From assembly GCF_000521605.1 (NCBI RefSeq), contig NZ_CP006942.1, forward strand, positions 1,302,001-1,366,000: a stretch of 64,000 nucleotides of DNA, in the 5' to 3' direction. Positions 37,991 to 48,117 of the stretch are shown piece by piece (the stretch's first letter is position 1; each line of letters starts with the position of its first letter). Source of the stretch: Mannheimia sp. USDA-ARS-USMARC-1261. GTDB taxonomy: Bacteria > Pseudomonadota > Gammaproteobacteria > Enterobacterales > Pasteurellaceae. Below the pieces are notes generated by a model, which did no database searches, was not told the origin of the DNA, and was given only the letters and a program-made list of their open reading frames with translations. The position numbers were made by a program, and so were the translations under genes.

Positions 37991-38628
37991 ACAATCTCCA
38001 CTTTCTGTGCAAATTGTGCCCCTAATGAATAATCTTCATTATTTAGCATATCTGGCGACTGAGTTTTATCCAAGCTCGAAGCATATAAACGTAATTTGCT
38101 ATCCACCTGTGGCTGTACTAATGCAACTTTACAGCCGGTATTACTGATACTAATCTCATTAGCACGGTTATATTCCATTGCAATATAGTAACTTGGTTCA
38201 TAAGTCGAAAATCTTGCCTTATTTTGTTTCAAGTCATAAAGCTGACTTAAATGAAAGGTAATATAAAACACTACTCGATTATTTTTGATTTCAAAACGCG
38301 TATCTGTCGGTTGAGTGGTAAATTTTATCGGCTGATTTTTACTATCGTATAACACGCTGAAATAATGGTTTTGCAGGGCGGACTGTACCATTTCTGCGGT
38401 AATATCTTTACGAGTTTTCTCTTTATCCGCACTATTATTCATCTCATAAATCAATTCAGAAGAGGCAATTTCATCAAGCATCCATTCCATTTGGAATGAT
38501 TTCAACATTGTGCCGTCTACAATCACTTTATTTTTTAGATCGACAAACGAATGCGGGTGAGAAAACGCATAACTAGAACATAACGTAGATAATGCAATAA
38601 TAAACGATTTTAATAATTTCATATCCAT
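37981..38628 (-). CDS. zevA: ZevA-type periplasmic protein (DUF1007)
   Basis: The 215-residue protein has a signal peptide (SFIIALSTLCSSYAFS) followed by the DUF1007 start SHPHSFVDLKNKVIVDG, where the early histidines are the likely metal ligands. DUF1007 proteins are encoded beside NicO-type permeases, and in Haemophilus this pair is the zinc-linked ZevAB. It lies just upstream of zevB. A start two codons further in (MKLLKS) is possible. Confidence 0.87.
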   Translation of the reverse strand: MDMKLLKSFIIALSTLCSSYAFSHPHSFVDLKNKVIVDGTMLKSFQMEWMLDEIASSELIYEMNNSADKEKTRKDITAEMVQSALQNHYFSVLYDSKNQPIKFTTQPTDTRFEIKNNRVVFYITFHLSQLYDLKQNKARFSTYEPSYYIAMEYNRANEISISNTGCKVALVQPQVDSKLRLYASSLDKTQSPDMLNNEDYSLGAQFAQKVEIVCD

Positions 38629-38642
38629 TCACTGTAAAAAAT

Positions 38643-38672
38643 AAAAAGCGAACAAGTTGCCCTGTTCGCTTT
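38643..38672 (-). terminator. Intrinsic terminator of rnpB
   Basis: Stem AGCGAACA / TGTTCGCT with an 8-nt loop and TTTTTAT on the minus strand, right after the RNase P RNA 3' end. Confidence 0.88.
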
Positions 38673-38681
38673 CAGAAATTT

Positions 38682-39058
38682 GGTGAGTCGGTCGATAAGC
38701 CGAGTTCTGTCGTGGACAATCATTCCTCTAGGCGTATATTTACACATACGCTCAAGCAACCTACCCGAACTCTCGGCGGGCAACCGATTGAGTTCCTATT
38801 TGGTCTTGCTACGAGTGGAGTTTACCCTGCTGCCGAATGTTACCACCGGCACGGTGTGCTCTTACCACACCCTTTCACCCTTACCTGCCGAAACAGGCGG
38901 TCTGCTCTCTGTTGCACTGGTCGTAGGCTCACGCCTCCCGGACGTTATCCGGCACTCTGCCCTGTGTAGCTCGGACTTTCCTCTCGTTTACTTGTCCCCC
39001 AGTTCTCGTTTTCACGAATTTAGAGGCTTCAATAAACCAGCGATTGTCTAACCAACTC
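38682..39058 (-). ncRNA. rnpB: RNase P RNA
   Basis: On the minus strand the RNA begins GAGTTGGTTAGACAATCGCTG. It contains the universally conserved blocks GAGGAAAGTCCGAGCTACAC and GACCAGTGCAACAGAGAGCA, then GGTAAACTCCACTC and AAATAGGAACTC, and ends GACCGACTCACC. It is about 377 nt, the size of a gammaproteobacterial type-A M1 RNA, and cleaves 5' leaders from pre-tRNA. Open frames on the plus strand here are not genes. Exact ends are by comparison with the Escherichia coli molecule. Confidence 0.97.
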
Positions 39059-39124
39059 AGGACTTAGTATAGCAGATTTGCAAAATTTTGCAAAAATTTA
39101 ACCGCTTGAACTCTATTAGAAATG

Positions 39125-39162
39125 CAAAAAAGGATTAAGTTTCAAAAACTTAATCCTTTTAT
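39125..39162 (-). terminator. Intrinsic terminator of rplY
   Basis: Stem AAAGGATTAAGTTT / AAACTTAATCCTTTT with TTTTTTGC following on the minus strand, about 20 bp after the rplY stop codon. Confidence 0.9.
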
Positions 39163-39181
39163 TTAATTCACTAACGAGCGA

Positions 39182-39469
39182 TTACGCACGTTTGAAGTCT
39201 AAGTGAACTAGTTTTGGTTTAGTTGGGTGGCGTTGAATCGCTTGTACTTTAACTTGCTCTTCTTTGCCCGCAACAACGATAGTTAAAACTTCGTTGTAGA
39301 ACGCATCGTGTACTTGTGCGTTGTTTACATCATCGTGGTTTAAGATGATTGATACAGGTTCTGCACTACCACCGTAGATGATTGCAGGAACTTGACCATT
39401 ATGACGCAGGCGGCGGCTCGCACCCTTACCTTGCGTTGAACGAACTTCAGCTTCAAATTTGAATGACAT
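39182..39469 (-). CDS. rplY: 50S ribosomal protein L25
   Basis: The 95-residue protein ([34 protein letters not shown]) is the short L25 form without the CTC domain, as in enterobacteria. It binds the E loop of 5S rRNA. Length and motifs match fully. The 5' leader of about 100 nt holds a hairpin that could be involved in feedback control by L25, reported for gammaproteobacteria. Confidence 0.97.
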   Translation of the reverse strand: MSFKFEAEVRSTQGKGASRRLRHNGQVPAIIYGGSAEPVSIILNHDDVNNAQVHDAFYNEVLTIVVAGKEEQVKVQAIQRHPTKPKLVHLDFKRA

Positions 39470-39511
39470 TGTTTTATTCTCTTAAATATTGGGATTATCC
39501 CGTTAATAGAA

Positions 39512-39535
39512 AAACAGCAGGCGACCCAGCTGTTT
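39512..39535 (-). promoter_or_regulatory. Hairpin in the rplY leader
   Basis: AAACAGC / GCTGTTT with a G/C-rich 10-nt loop region, about 43 bp before the rplY start. It may belong to an L25 autoregulatory leader; the assignment is tentative. Confidence 0.45.
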
Positions 39536-39570
39536 GTTAAAAAACTTCGGCATACCAAGAGATATGCCGA
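39536..39570 (-). terminator. Intrinsic terminator of the trpR-mtgA-nfsA-rimK unit
   Basis: Stem TCGGCATA / TATGCCGA with an 8-nt loop and AGTTTTTT on the minus strand, about 40 bp after the rimK stop codon. Confidence 0.87.
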
Positions 39571-39610
39571 GTGCGTATTTTACTGAAATTGGCGAGAAAT
39601 GCAACGTAAA

Positions 39611-40525
39611 TTAAGATAATTTGCGGATTTTCTCTATAAAATAGTTCACCATTTCTGCTGCAATATTGACTTCATTCACTTGCTCAATGCCTTCAAAGCC
39701 CGGACTTGCATTGACTTCTAAAATAACTATCCCATTATCTGTCCGCAAAAAATCCACACCTGCAACATCAAGCCCTATCGCTTTGGTTGCTTTAATTGCT
39801 AATGCGATTTCCTCTTTGGTTAATTCAATACATTGAGCAATTCCACCTTGATGAAGATTGGATCGAAAATCTTCTGCCGAATTATTTCTACTCATTGCAG
39901 AAACTACTTTATCCCCAATCACAAAAGCACGAATGTCTTGTCCTTTTGCTTCACTCAAAAAGTGTTGGCATAGATAAGGTTCTTCGACTTGTCTAAAGGT
40001 AGATAGCACAGCTTCCGCATTCCGTTCATTTTCAAACAACATCACCCCATTGCCTTGCGAACCATTCAGCACTTTTGCAATAAGCGGAAAAGTGAAATGA
40101 TTTAATTGCGATTTAACCGAAACTAAATTCCCTGCAAAATTGGTATGTGGTATAGGTAAAGTATGTTCGGCTAATTTTTGCAACGATCGCCATTTGTTTC
40201 GGGCTAAAGCAAATGCTTCAGAGTGATTCAAAACAGGAATGCCTTTCGCTTCAAAATGGCGTAGCACAGCACAGCCCATTTCCGTACTACTTGTACCAAA
40301 ACGAGGCAAAATACCATCGTAATCCTTCAATAAAACAGGTTCAGAGCGATGTTTATCGTAATTTTCTCCTTCTTGGTAAAAAATCTCAAAGGTCCCATTT
40401 TTTAGAGAAAGTAGCATTCTGTTAGGATCTAAAATATCCAGTTCGATCCCTCTTTCTACACAGGTTTCTTTAATTCGTTTGCAGCTATATAAGCGAGGCT
40501 CACGGCATAGCATTAGCCATCTCAT
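39611..40525 (-). CDS. rimK: RimK-type ATP-grasp ligase
   Basis: The 304-residue protein has the ATP-grasp fold, with FPLIAKVLNGSQGNGVMLFE as the glycine-rich ATP loop and GLDVAGVDFLRTDNGIVILEVNASPGFEGIE at the magnesium site. RimK adds glutamate residues to the C-terminus of ribosomal protein S6. The gene overlaps nfsA by 4 bp (ATGA), the same pairing as in Escherichia coli. Related ligases make other peptides, so substrate is inferred from subgroup and neighbours. Confidence 0.9.
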   Translation of the reverse strand: MRWLMLCREPRLYSCKRIKETCVERGIELDILDPNRMLLSLKNGTFEIFYQEGENYDKHRSEPVLLKDYDGILPRFGTSSTEMGCAVLRHFEAKGIPVLNHSEAFALARNKWRSLQKLAEHTLPIPHTNFAGNLVSVKSQLNHFTFPLIAKVLNGSQGNGVMLFENERNAEAVLSTFRQVEEPYLCQHFLSEAKGQDIRAFVIGDKVVSAMSRNNSAEDFRSNLHQGGIAQCIELTKEEIALAIKATKAIGLDVAGVDFLRTDNGIVILEVNASPGFEGIEQVNEVNIAAEMVNYFIEKIRKLS

Positions 40526-41247
40526 TTTTTCAATAATCCTTTCTGATTAAAAAACGGCAGAATATGTGGACGAACGGGTTTATCTAAGGTTTTATGAATT
40601 GCGACTTGCCATTGCTGAGGTTCGCCAATTCTCGCTTGGTAGTAAGCGGTCAAATTTTCGTTATATTTTGCAAATTCTACCTCATCAAAAGGCTGATACT
40701 GATTAGTATGACAAATCAAAGTGTTTGGTAAACGAGGTTTTAAATCAGGATCTTGTGCAGGATAACCCAAACACATTCCGACTAATGGTACACAGTATTC
40801 AGGCAAATTTAATGCTTCGGATACACGTTTAATATCATTACGCAATGCACCAATATAAACGCCACCTAACCCTAAAGACTCTGCTGCTAACAGTACATTT
40901 TGAGCAAAAATTCCCGTATCAACCGCTCCAATAATAGACACTTCCGCCCATTCCAATTGCGATTCCGGCACAAGCTGTTTGTGTTTATTAAAATCAATGC
41001 AGAACACCAAAAACTCTGCACAATCTACCACATATTGCATACCAGAAACGGCTTTTAAGGTTTCACGAATTTGTTTATCCGTTACACGGATAACGCTTAC
41101 GCATTGTAAATGGTTAGAGCTTGAAGCCGCTTTTCCCGCATTAATTAAGGTCTGAAATACCTCTTCTGAAATTGGTTGTTCGGTAAATTTACGAATCGAA
41201 CGATGAGATAAAATCGTTTCAAGTGTTGTTTTGCTTTGTATTGTCAT
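40522..41247 (-). CDS. nfsA: NfsA oxygen-insensitive NADPH nitroreductase
   Basis: The 241-residue flavoprotein has the nitroreductase N-terminus HRSIRKFTEQPISEEVFQ, the FMN site AGKAASSSNHLQ, and NfsA-specific VPLVGMCLGYPAQDPDLKPRLP. It reduces nitroaromatics and quinones with NADPH. An ATG at 41262 lies one base from the mtgA stop, but the ATG at 41247 has the better ribosome-binding site (GGAAAG). It is the second NfsA/B-type nitroreductase in the window. Overlap with rimK indicates one transcript. Confidence 0.92.
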   Translation of the reverse strand: MTIQSKTTLETILSHRSIRKFTEQPISEEVFQTLINAGKAASSSNHLQCVSVIRVTDKQIRETLKAVSGMQYVVDCAEFLVFCIDFNKHKQLVPESQLEWAEVSIIGAVDTGIFAQNVLLAAESLGLGGVYIGALRNDIKRVSEALNLPEYCVPLVGMCLGYPAQDPDLKPRLPNTLICHTNQYQPFDEVEFAKYNENLTAYYQARIGEPQQWQVAIHKTLDKPVRPHILPFFNQKGLLKK

Positions 41248-41262
41248 CTTTATTCTTTCCAT

Positions 41263-42036
41263 CTAAAGTTTGTCTAAATAGCTTTTTCCATCAAGTTGGT
41301 TTACTTGTCGCATAATCCACGCTTGGCGTTTTCGCATAGTTGGTCCGGGCTTATCTACTTTAAATATATTTGGATTAGGTAAGGAGGCGGCTAATAATGC
41401 AGCCTCTTGCAAATTCAAATTTTTTGCCGATTTCTTGAAAAAATGTTGAGCCGCGGCTTCAACGCCAAAAATACCGTGCCCAAATTCCGCAATATTCAAA
41501 TAAACTTCTAAAATGCGAGGCTTTGTCCAAACATATTCCACTAACACAGTCAGCGGAGCTTCAATCCCCTTTCTTACCCAGCTTTGTCCGTGCCATAAAA
41601 ACAGGTTTTTAACTGTTTGTTGTGAAATAGTTGAACCTCCACGCACTTTGCCGGATTTTGCATTCAACTTTAAGGCAGTTTCAATCGCAGTAAGATCTAA
41701 ACCAAAATGGCTTTCAAATTTCTGATCTTCAGACGCAATCACCGCCATCTGCATCTGCCAAGAAATTTCATCAAGGCTTACCCAATCTTTTTTGATGTTA
41801 TAGTTTTTTCCTTGTAACATATTTTCCACTTTTTTCTGAATCATATAAGCCGAATACGGCACGGGTAACACAGAAAAAAGCAACGTTCCTATTAAGAAGA
41901 AACTCCCGAAAAAAGAAAATAAGCGGCTAAAACCAAACCAAAGCCAACCCGCTTTTGATCTTATTTTTCGAGGAATAAAAAAAAGCCCTATTTTCTTCAA
42001 AAGAGAGCTTAGAAAACGGTTCTTATACTTTGCCAT
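41263..42036 (-). CDS. mtgA: Monofunctional peptidoglycan transglycosylase
   Basis: The 257-residue protein has an N-terminal membrane helix (about residues 38-60) and a GT51 domain with the catalytic glutamate in VIASEDQKFESHFGLD and the second motif KVRGGSTISQQTVKNLFLW. It has no transpeptidase domain. It polymerises glycan strands from lipid II at the inner membrane. The start codon directly follows the trpR stop with no gap. Confidence 0.96.
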   Translation of the reverse strand: MAKYKNRFLSSLLKKIGLFFIPRKIRSKAGWLWFGFSRLFSFFGSFFLIGTLLFSVLPVPYSAYMIQKKVENMLQGKNYNIKKDWVSLDEISWQMQMAVIASEDQKFESHFGLDLTAIETALKLNAKSGKVRGGSTISQQTVKNLFLWHGQSWVRKGIEAPLTVLVEYVWTKPRILEVYLNIAEFGHGIFGVEAAAQHFFKKSAKNLNLQEAALLAASLPNPNIFKVDKPGPTMRKRQAWIMRQVNQLDGKSYLDKL

Positions 42037-42345
42037 TTACTTCATACCGTTAAGTTTACTATTTACCCATTGCAAGAAATCCGGGTCTAGTGTTTTGAGC
42101 ATATTTGAGCCACGCGTAATAGTTGCTGCACTGGTATTCAAATTTTGCTGAATTTCACGTTGTGAATCTTCAGCTTTTAATAAAGCTTGCACAATTTGAA
42201 CTCGCAACCCCAAAGATTCTCTCTCATCGGCGGTCAAAAACATCGAGAAAAAGAGCTCCAATCTATCTTCAGCAACGGCTTGTTTAAGCAAAACTAAAAA
42301 TTGCTCCCACTCTTTTGGATCTCGTTGATTATAAAGCGTTTTCAT
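42037..42345 (-). CDS. trpR: Trp repressor
   Basis: The 102-residue protein has the all-helical TrpR fold with the helix-turn-helix in DSQREIQQNLNTSAATITRGSNML, where RG at the end of the recognition helix is conserved. With tryptophan it represses trp, aro and its own genes. In this window its possible targets include trpBA. I did not find a clear CTAGTTAACTAG-like operator upstream of it or trpB. The gene heads the trpR-mtgA-nfsA-rimK transcript. Confidence 0.96.
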   Translation of the reverse strand: MKTLYNQRDPKEWEQFLVLLKQAVAEDRLELFFSMFLTADERESLGLRVQIVQALLKAEDSQREIQQNLNTSAATITRGSNMLKTLDPDFLQWVNSKLNGMK

Positions 42346-42452
42346 TGATATTCCTTAATATACAAGAATATACAAGCGGTCGTATTTTACTCGTTACGCT
42401 CAAACGCAAGCATTTGTGTAAAAATTTACTAAAAAAGACCGCATGTATTACC

Positions 42453-43094
42453 TTATTTTTTCGATTTCTTGCCACCACGTTGATCATCTAACTCAGCCCC
42501 TTTCGGTACACTGAATTTGAATAAGTCATTTGAAACACCGCCTGTGGTAATGTTACGCAACACATAGAGATTGCTCTGTCCATCACGCTCAATAGTGCTG
42601 AAACCTTTTAATAAACCGCTTTGGTCGATACGCACATCAAACTGCTTTAAATTACTTTTTTTCGATTTTGGTTTTAATACGAACGTATCGGCATTTTGAG
42701 TTACGTCATATTGATCCCAATGGTTTTTATCACTGCTGGTTAAAAGCACAAACGGCGTATTGTTCACTGCATCTTGCACTGTATTTACCGTTACTTGTGA
42801 AACAAATGGGTCGTAAAACCATAGATCTTTACCGTCAGAAACAATTAAATTTTCTTGTGGCGATTTTGTATCCATTCTAAATAAATTCGGGCGTTTTACT
42901 TGGAATTTACCCTGCCCTTTTTGGATCTCTTTCCCTTTGCTTGAACGGACCGTTTGGTCAAAATCCGCACTATATTGGCTCACTTGCTCTAAACGGCGTT
43001 GTAATTCCGCTACCGATTGTGCATCAGCAAATGCTGTGCCGGCTAAACCTAATAAAGCTAAACTGAATACTGATTTTTTGAATAATGTTTTCAT
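42453..43094 (-). CDS. lolA: Outer-membrane lipoprotein carrier LolA
   Basis: The 213-residue periplasmic protein has a signal peptide ending AFADA near residue 25 and the LolA fold ([33 protein letters not shown]). The aromatic/basic residues that line the hydrophobic cavity are present. It ferries lipoproteins from LolCDE to LolB. This is relevant to the several lipoproteins in this window. A 9-bp hairpin lies in its leader. Confidence 0.95.
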   Translation of the reverse strand: MKTLFKKSVFSLALLGLAGTAFADAQSVAELQRRLEQVSQYSADFDQTVRSSKGKEIQKGQGKFQVKRPNLFRMDTKSPQENLIVSDGKDLWFYDPFVSQVTVNTVQDAVNNTPFVLLTSSDKNHWDQYDVTQNADTFVLKPKSKKSNLKQFDVRIDQSGLLKGFSTIERDGQSNLYVLRNITTGGVSNDLFKFSVPKGAELDDQRGGKKSKK

Positions 43095-43111
43095 CTATAT
43101 TTCCTTATTTA

Positions 43112-43136
43112 TCAAAGAAGATTCGTTCTTCTTTGA
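43112..43136 (-). other. Hairpin between polA and lolA
   Basis: TCAAAGAAG / CTTCTTTGA with a 7-nt loop in the 120-bp gap. No T-run follows on the minus strand, so it is not an ordinary terminator for polA. Confidence 0.4.
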
Positions 43137-43214
43137 CAATGAAATTTTGAAAAGTTTCATATTAACGAACTGTTACAACAATACATTAAAAAGGGATAAT
43201 TGTATAGCGTTAGA

Positions 43215-46070
43215 TTAATGAGCCTCGTCCCAATTATCGCCAATGCCAACTTCAGCAATTAATGGCACTTTAAGCGAAATAGCTTTTTCCATTTCTGCTT
43301 TGATTAGCTGGCTATAATGCTCGATTTTATCGGCTTTCACTTCAAACACCAATTCATCGTGTACTTGCATAATCATTTTGATTTCATCATCGCCTTGAAT
43401 AGCTTTATCAATGCCAATCATCGCAACTTTGATAATATCCGCCGCCGTGCCTTGCATTGGTGCATTAATTGCCACTCGTTCTGCCGCTTTACGCAAAATA
43501 GCATTGCTTGATTTAATATCAGGTAAATATAAACGACGACCGAATAAAGTTTCTACATAGCCTTTTTCTGCGGCAACTTCACGAATATCCGTCATAAACT
43601 GCTGTACTGCCGGGTAACGTTGGAAGTAGAGATCCATATATTTTTGGGCTTCAGCTCGCCCAATCCCCAATTGGTTTGAAAGCCCGAATGACGACATTCC
43701 ATAAATCAGCCCGAAGTTGATAGCCTTCGCACTGCGACGTTGCTCGCTCGTTACCTCATCTAATGCCACACCAAAAATTTCTGCTGCCGTTGCTCGGTGA
43801 ATATCTTTACCTTCAGCAAAGGCTTTAATCATTCCTTCGTCATTCGCCAAGTGAGCCATAATGCGTAGCTCAATTTGGGAATAGTCGGCTGCTACAATTT
43901 TATAGCCTTCTCTTGCCACAAAGGCTTGGCGAATACGTCTGCCTTCTTCGTTTCGGATCGGAATGTTTTGTAAATTCGGATCACTTGACGAAAGCCGCCC
44001 TGTCGCCGTTACTGCTTGATTGTAAGAGGTGTGCACTCGCCCTGTTTTTGCATTAATCAACTGAGGTAATTTGTCTGTGTAAGTAGATTTCAACTTACTT
44101 AAGCCACGATGCTCCATTAATAATTTCGGCACAAGATGGCCTTGTTGAGCCAATTCATCTAGCACCTCCTCGTTAGTCGAAGGAGCTCCTTTCGGGGTTT
44201 TCTTCAGCACCGGTAAGCCTAATTTATCAAACAGAATTTCTTGTAACTGCTTGGTTGAAGCAAGGTTAAACACCTGCCCTGCTTCGGTGTGAACTAACTG
44301 CTCAACTTCACTTAAGCGTTTTTCAATTTCTGCCGATTGCGTTAATAATTTCTTAGGGTCAATCAATACGCCATTGCGTTCAATGCGAGAAAGCACGCTA
44401 ACCAATGGCATTTCGATTTCGTTAAAGAGTTTTACCAATTTAGGCTCTTGTGATAATTTCTGCCATAGCACTTGGTGCAGTTTCATCGTTACATCGGCAT
44501 CTTCGGCAGCATATTCCGCTGCTTTGGCGATCTCAATTTTATCAAAAGTAAGCTGATTTTTGCCTTTACCTGCTAACTCTTCAAACGGAATGGTTTTATG
44601 CCCCAAATAGCGGTAAGCTAAGTCGTCCATATTATGACGACCTGTGCTGTTTAGCGTGTAGGATTCGATCATCGTATCAAACTCAACGCCTTGTAACTCA
44701 ATGCCGTAGTTAGCAAAAATAGTTAAATCATATTTAATGTTCTGCCCGATTTTTTTAATGGCACGATTCTCTAAAATCGGTTTGAGTTGGGTTAAACAAG
44801 CGGTCAAATTTAGCTGATTTTTTACCAATTCGTCTGCGATTTCGGTTTCTGCCTCGTCATCGCCAAACATATCCGCTTGTTTTGGCAGGGCTTTTTGCTT
44901 ATGCCCAAGCGGAATATAGCAAGCCTCGCCATTTTCAAGAGCAAAGGAAATTCCCACCAAATTGGCTGACATAGAATCTAAACTATCCGTTTCGGTATCC
45001 ACCGCAATGATATTGGCTGATGTGAGCTTTTCAATCCAAGCCACTAATTTGGCTTCCGTATCCACCGTTTCATATTTGCTACGGTCAATAATGATAGGAT
45101 CTGCAAAATTTTCCTCATTTTTAACCGCTTGCGTTGCTTGGTAATTATTCGGCACTTTTTCAGCTGAGGTTTGTGTAACAGGGTTCGCATTGTTATTTAC
45201 TTCATTTAACCAACGCTTAAATTCATAATGCTCAAATAATGTAGCAAGCTCTGCACGATTTTGTGCTTGGGTTAAAAGTTGATCGTGGGTAACGTCTAAT
45301 TCCACATCAGTTTTGATGGTGGCGAGCAGGTAGGATAAATCCGCATTGGCTTTTTCTGCCTCTAATTTCGGGGCAAAGTTTTTTGCCCCACGAAACGAAA
45401 GTGTCGCAATCTGATCTAAATTTTCATAAATCTGTTTAAGCGAACCAATCCCTTGTAATAAGGCTAACGCCGTTTTTTCACCCACGCCTTTTACACCCGG
45501 AATATTATCGGCGGAATCGCCCATTAGGGCTAAGAAATCGATAATCAACTCGGGCGGAATGCCGTATTTTTCGATGACGCCTTCACGGTCAAGCAAAGTG
45601 TTGTTCATCGTATTTATCAACATAATGTGATCGTTCACCAGTTGTGCCATATCTTTATCGCCTGTACTGATTAACACGTCTTTGCCATCTTTGGCAGCTT
45701 GCACGGCAAGGGTGCCGATCACATCGTCCGCTTCTACCCCTTCAATGGAGATCAGCGGAATACCTAAGGCTTTGATGATAGCGTGTAGTGGTTGAATTTG
45801 AGCTCGTAACTCATCCGGCATTGGTGGGCGGTGAGATTTATATTGCTCGAATAGCTCATCACGGAAGGTTTTGCCCTTCGCATCAAACACTACCGCAATG
45901 TGGCTTGGGTTTACTTGTGAAATCAAGCTTTTTAACATATTCAAAACACCATACATCGCCCCTGTCGGCTCGCCATTGCGATTCGTTAGCGGAGGAAATG
46001 CGTGAAATGCTCGATATAAGTAAGAAGAACCGTCCACTAGCACCAGTGGATTTTTTGCGATAGTTGCCAT
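43215..46070 (-). CDS. polA: DNA polymerase I
   Basis: The 951-residue protein has all three PolA parts. These are the 5' nuclease (residues about 1-310, [18 protein letters not shown]), the 3'-5' proofreading domain with the acidic motif [10 protein letters not shown] intact, and the family A polymerase ([45 protein letters not shown]). It fills gaps and removes RNA primers. The frame is open to 46163, but the ATG at 46070 gives the standard N-terminus. Confidence 0.97.
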   Translation of the reverse strand: MATIAKNPLVLVDGSSYLYRAFHAFPPLTNRNGEPTGAMYGVLNMLKSLISQVNPSHIAVVFDAKGKTFRDELFEQYKSHRPPMPDELRAQIQPLHAIIKALGIPLISIEGVEADDVIGTLAVQAAKDGKDVLISTGDKDMAQLVNDHIMLINTMNNTLLDREGVIEKYGIPPELIIDFLALMGDSADNIPGVKGVGEKTALALLQGIGSLKQIYENLDQIATLSFRGAKNFAPKLEAEKANADLSYLLATIKTDVELDVTHDQLLTQAQNRAELATLFEHYEFKRWLNEVNNNANPVTQTSAEKVPNNYQATQAVKNEENFADPIIIDRSKYETVDTEAKLVAWIEKLTSANIIAVDTETDSLDSMSANLVGISFALENGEACYIPLGHKQKALPKQADMFGDDEAETEIADELVKNQLNLTACLTQLKPILENRAIKKIGQNIKYDLTIFANYGIELQGVEFDTMIESYTLNSTGRHNMDDLAYRYLGHKTIPFEELAGKGKNQLTFDKIEIAKAAEYAAEDADVTMKLHQVLWQKLSQEPKLVKLFNEIEMPLVSVLSRIERNGVLIDPKKLLTQSAEIEKRLSEVEQLVHTEAGQVFNLASTKQLQEILFDKLGLPVLKKTPKGAPSTNEEVLDELAQQGHLVPKLLMEHRGLSKLKSTYTDKLPQLINAKTGRVHTSYNQAVTATGRLSSSDPNLQNIPIRNEEGRRIRQAFVAREGYKIVAADYSQIELRIMAHLANDEGMIKAFAEGKDIHRATAAEIFGVALDEVTSEQRRSAKAINFGLIYGMSSFGLSNQLGIGRAEAQKYMDLYFQRYPAVQQFMTDIREVAAEKGYVETLFGRRLYLPDIKSSNAILRKAAERVAINAPMQGTAADIIKVAMIGIDKAIQGDDEIKMIMQVHDELVFEVKADKIEHYSQLIKAEMEKAISLKVPLIAEVGIGDNWDEAH

Positions 46071-46135
46071 AAAAAATCTCTTGAAAATCAAATAAATATT
46101 GGCGTTATTATACAAGAATAGTGAAAGAAAGGGAT

Positions 46136-46176
46136 AAAAAAAGCGTATTTCAGCCATAGCCAAAATACGCTTAAAA
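46136..46176 (-). terminator. Intrinsic terminator of the sulfate transport operon
   Basis: Stem AAGCGTATTT / AAATACGCTT with a 13-nt loop and TTTTTT on the minus strand, about 11 bp after the cysA stop codon. Confidence 0.88.
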
Positions 46177-46186
46177 GTAAGTTTAG

Positions 46187-47260
46187 TTAAATCATATATT
46201 CAATTAACTCGTTTTGAATAAAGAAATTGAGCAATTTAGGTTCTAAATAAACTTCATTACCGATTGCAAAGCCTTCTTGAAGAAATTGATTGTAACTGAT
46301 GGAAACATCAATAGGTAAATCACTCACATTTGATAATACTTCTATCTCCACTGTAGGACCTGCGGTATGAATACGTTGAATTCGTCCAACAATCGTATTA
46401 TCTGATTTATCTTTGCTTATTGCGATTTCGTGTGGGCGAACATAAACCACCACATCTTCTGCTGAATAGTAGCTATCAACTTTGCGTCGGAATCTATCAA
46501 TGAACAATGTGCCTTGTAAAATATAACCGTGCAATAAATTCACATCACCGAGAAAATCCGCCACAAAAGCCGTTTTTGGTTGTTTATAAACTTGTTCCGG
46601 CGAACCAATCTGCTCCACCCTGCCTTTATTCATCAGTACAATTTTATCCGCAACCTCTAAGGCTTCGTCTTGGTCATGGGTAACGAATAAGCTCGTTACA
46701 TTCATTTCGTGATGGAAATCTCGCAACCAACGGCGGAGATCTTTACGCACCTTTGCATCTAATGCTCCAAAAGGTTCATCTAACAGTAATACTTTTGGAT
46801 CAGTTGCGATCGCTCTCGCCAATGCAACTCGTTGCCGTTGCCCGCCCGAAAGTTGATCCGGGTAACGCTTACCAATATGCTCTAATTGAATGAGCTCTAG
46901 CAAATACTTCACTTTAGCTTGAATTTCCGCTTCGCTCAATCGTTCAGATTTTGGCTTCATCCTTAATCCAAAAGCGATGTTATCATTAATAGTCATATGG
47001 CGAAAGAGTGCATAGTGTTGGAACACAAAACCAATATCACGCTCTTTGGCTGAGAGTTGGGTAACCTCATTTTGATCAAACAAGATCTTGCCACTACTTG
47101 CCGTTTCAAGCCCTGCGATGATGCGTAGTAACGTGGTTTTGCCACAGCCTGATGGTCCAAGTAAAGCAGTGAGCTCCCCTTTATGAACAGTTAAATTAAT
47201 ATCGTGCAGTACCTGTGTTTGCCCGAATTGTTTATTCAAATTCTGTATGCTGATTGTCAT
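46187..47260 (-). CDS. cysA: Sulfate/thiosulfate ABC transporter ATPase
   Basis: The 357-residue protein has Walker [10 protein letters not shown] (residues about 35-43), the signature [14 protein letters not shown], Walker [15 protein letters not shown] and the H-loop [12 protein letters not shown]-terminal regulatory/TOBE-like region follows. It energises sulfate import through CysU-CysW. It is the last gene of sbp-cysU-cysW-cysA and is 21 bp after cysW. Confidence 0.95.
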   Translation of the reverse strand: MTISIQNLNKQFGQTQVLHDINLTVHKGELTALLGPSGCGKTTLLRIIAGLETASSGKILFDQNEVTQLSAKERDIGFVFQHYALFRHMTINDNIAFGLRMKPKSERLSEAEIQAKVKYLLELIQLEHIGKRYPDQLSGGQRQRVALARAIATDPKVLLLDEPFGALDAKVRKDLRRWLRDFHHEMNVTSLFVTHDQDEALEVADKIVLMNKGRVEQIGSPEQVYKQPKTAFVADFLGDVNLLHGYILQGTLFIDRFRRKVDSYYSAEDVVVYVRPHEIAISKDKSDNTIVGRIQRIHTAGPTVEIEVLSNVSDLPIDVSISYNQFLQEGFAIGNEVYLEPKLLNFFIQNELIEYMI

Positions 47261-47281
47261 TATCCCCCCTAAATTTATTTA

Positions 47282-48109
47282 TTACTGAGCCAGCTCTCGG
47301 GCTAATTTATGCTCTGTCCATTGGCGTAAAAAGAGCAAGATTAACGATAAGATCAGAAGTAAAATTGCCACGCTGAATGCCGCTGCTGCGTTATATTCGT
47401 TATATAAAATTTCAATCTGTAACGGTAAGGTATTAGTCATTCCTCGAATATGCCCTGACACCACCGATACTGCCCCAAACTCACCTAATGCTCTTGCGGT
47501 ACAAAGCACGACACCGTGTAACAATGCCCATTTAATGTTAGGGAGCGTTACATAATAGAAAATCTGCCAGCCATTTGCTCCTAGTACAGTAGCAGCTTCT
47601 TCCTCTACTACTCCTTGAGCTTCCATCACAGGAATAATTTCTCGGGCAACAAAAGGCACTGAAATAAATAATGTGGCTAAAATAATGCCTGGAATTGCAT
47701 AAATTATTTGAAAATCGACCGCTTGCAGGTGTGGATAAAGCCAACTTTGTGCCCCAAAAAGCAACACATAAATTAAACCAGCCACAATCGGTGAAATGGA
47801 GAAAGGCAGATCAATCAGCGTTAAAAGCAACTGCCTGCCTTTAAATTGATATTTTGTTACTACCCAAGCAGCGGCAATGCCAAACACTACATTTAACGGC
47901 ACGGCAATGCTCACTGCGAGTAAGGTCAATTTTAGGGCTGAGAGAGTATCTTCCTCACTAATCGCCTCCCAAAAGAAGCTAAATCCTTTAGCAAAACCTT
48001 GTGCAATAACAGTTAAAAGGGGTAACACTAAAATCAAAGCGAATAATATTATTGCTGAAATAATAAGCAAATATTCTGCAAGCGGTCGTTTTTTTATGAT
48101 TTTTTGCAT
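47282..48109 (-). CDS. cysW: Sulfate ABC transporter permease CysW
   Basis: The 275-residue protein has six membrane helices and the ABC permease loop [30 protein letters not shown], which contacts Cys[19 protein letters not shown] is typical of CysW. It forms the channel with CysU. It begins 8 bp after cysU. Confidence 0.94.
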   Translation of the reverse strand: MQKIIKKRPLAEYLLIISAIILFALILVLPLLTVIAQGFAKGFSFFWEAISEEDTLSALKLTLLAVSIAVPLNVVFGIAAAWVVTKYQFKGRQLLLTLIDLPFSISPIVAGLIYVLLFGAQSWLYPHLQAVDFQIIYAIPGIILATLFISVPFVAREIIPVMEAQGVVEEEAATVLGANGWQIFYYVTLPNIKWALLHGVVLCTARALGEFGAVSVVSGHIRGMTNTLPLQIEILYNEYNAAAAFSVAILLLILSLILLFLRQWTEHKLARELAQ

Positions 48110-48117
48110 ATTTCCTC

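Noticed and set aside
38680-39051. Open frames on the plus strand across the RNase P RNA
   Set aside because: The region is rnpB on the minus strand; the frames are by-products of its G/C-rich conserved structure.
43215-46163. 982-residue version of DNA polymerase I
   Set aside because: The first 31 residues precede the conserved start [20 protein letters not shown] and overlap the upstream terminator region.
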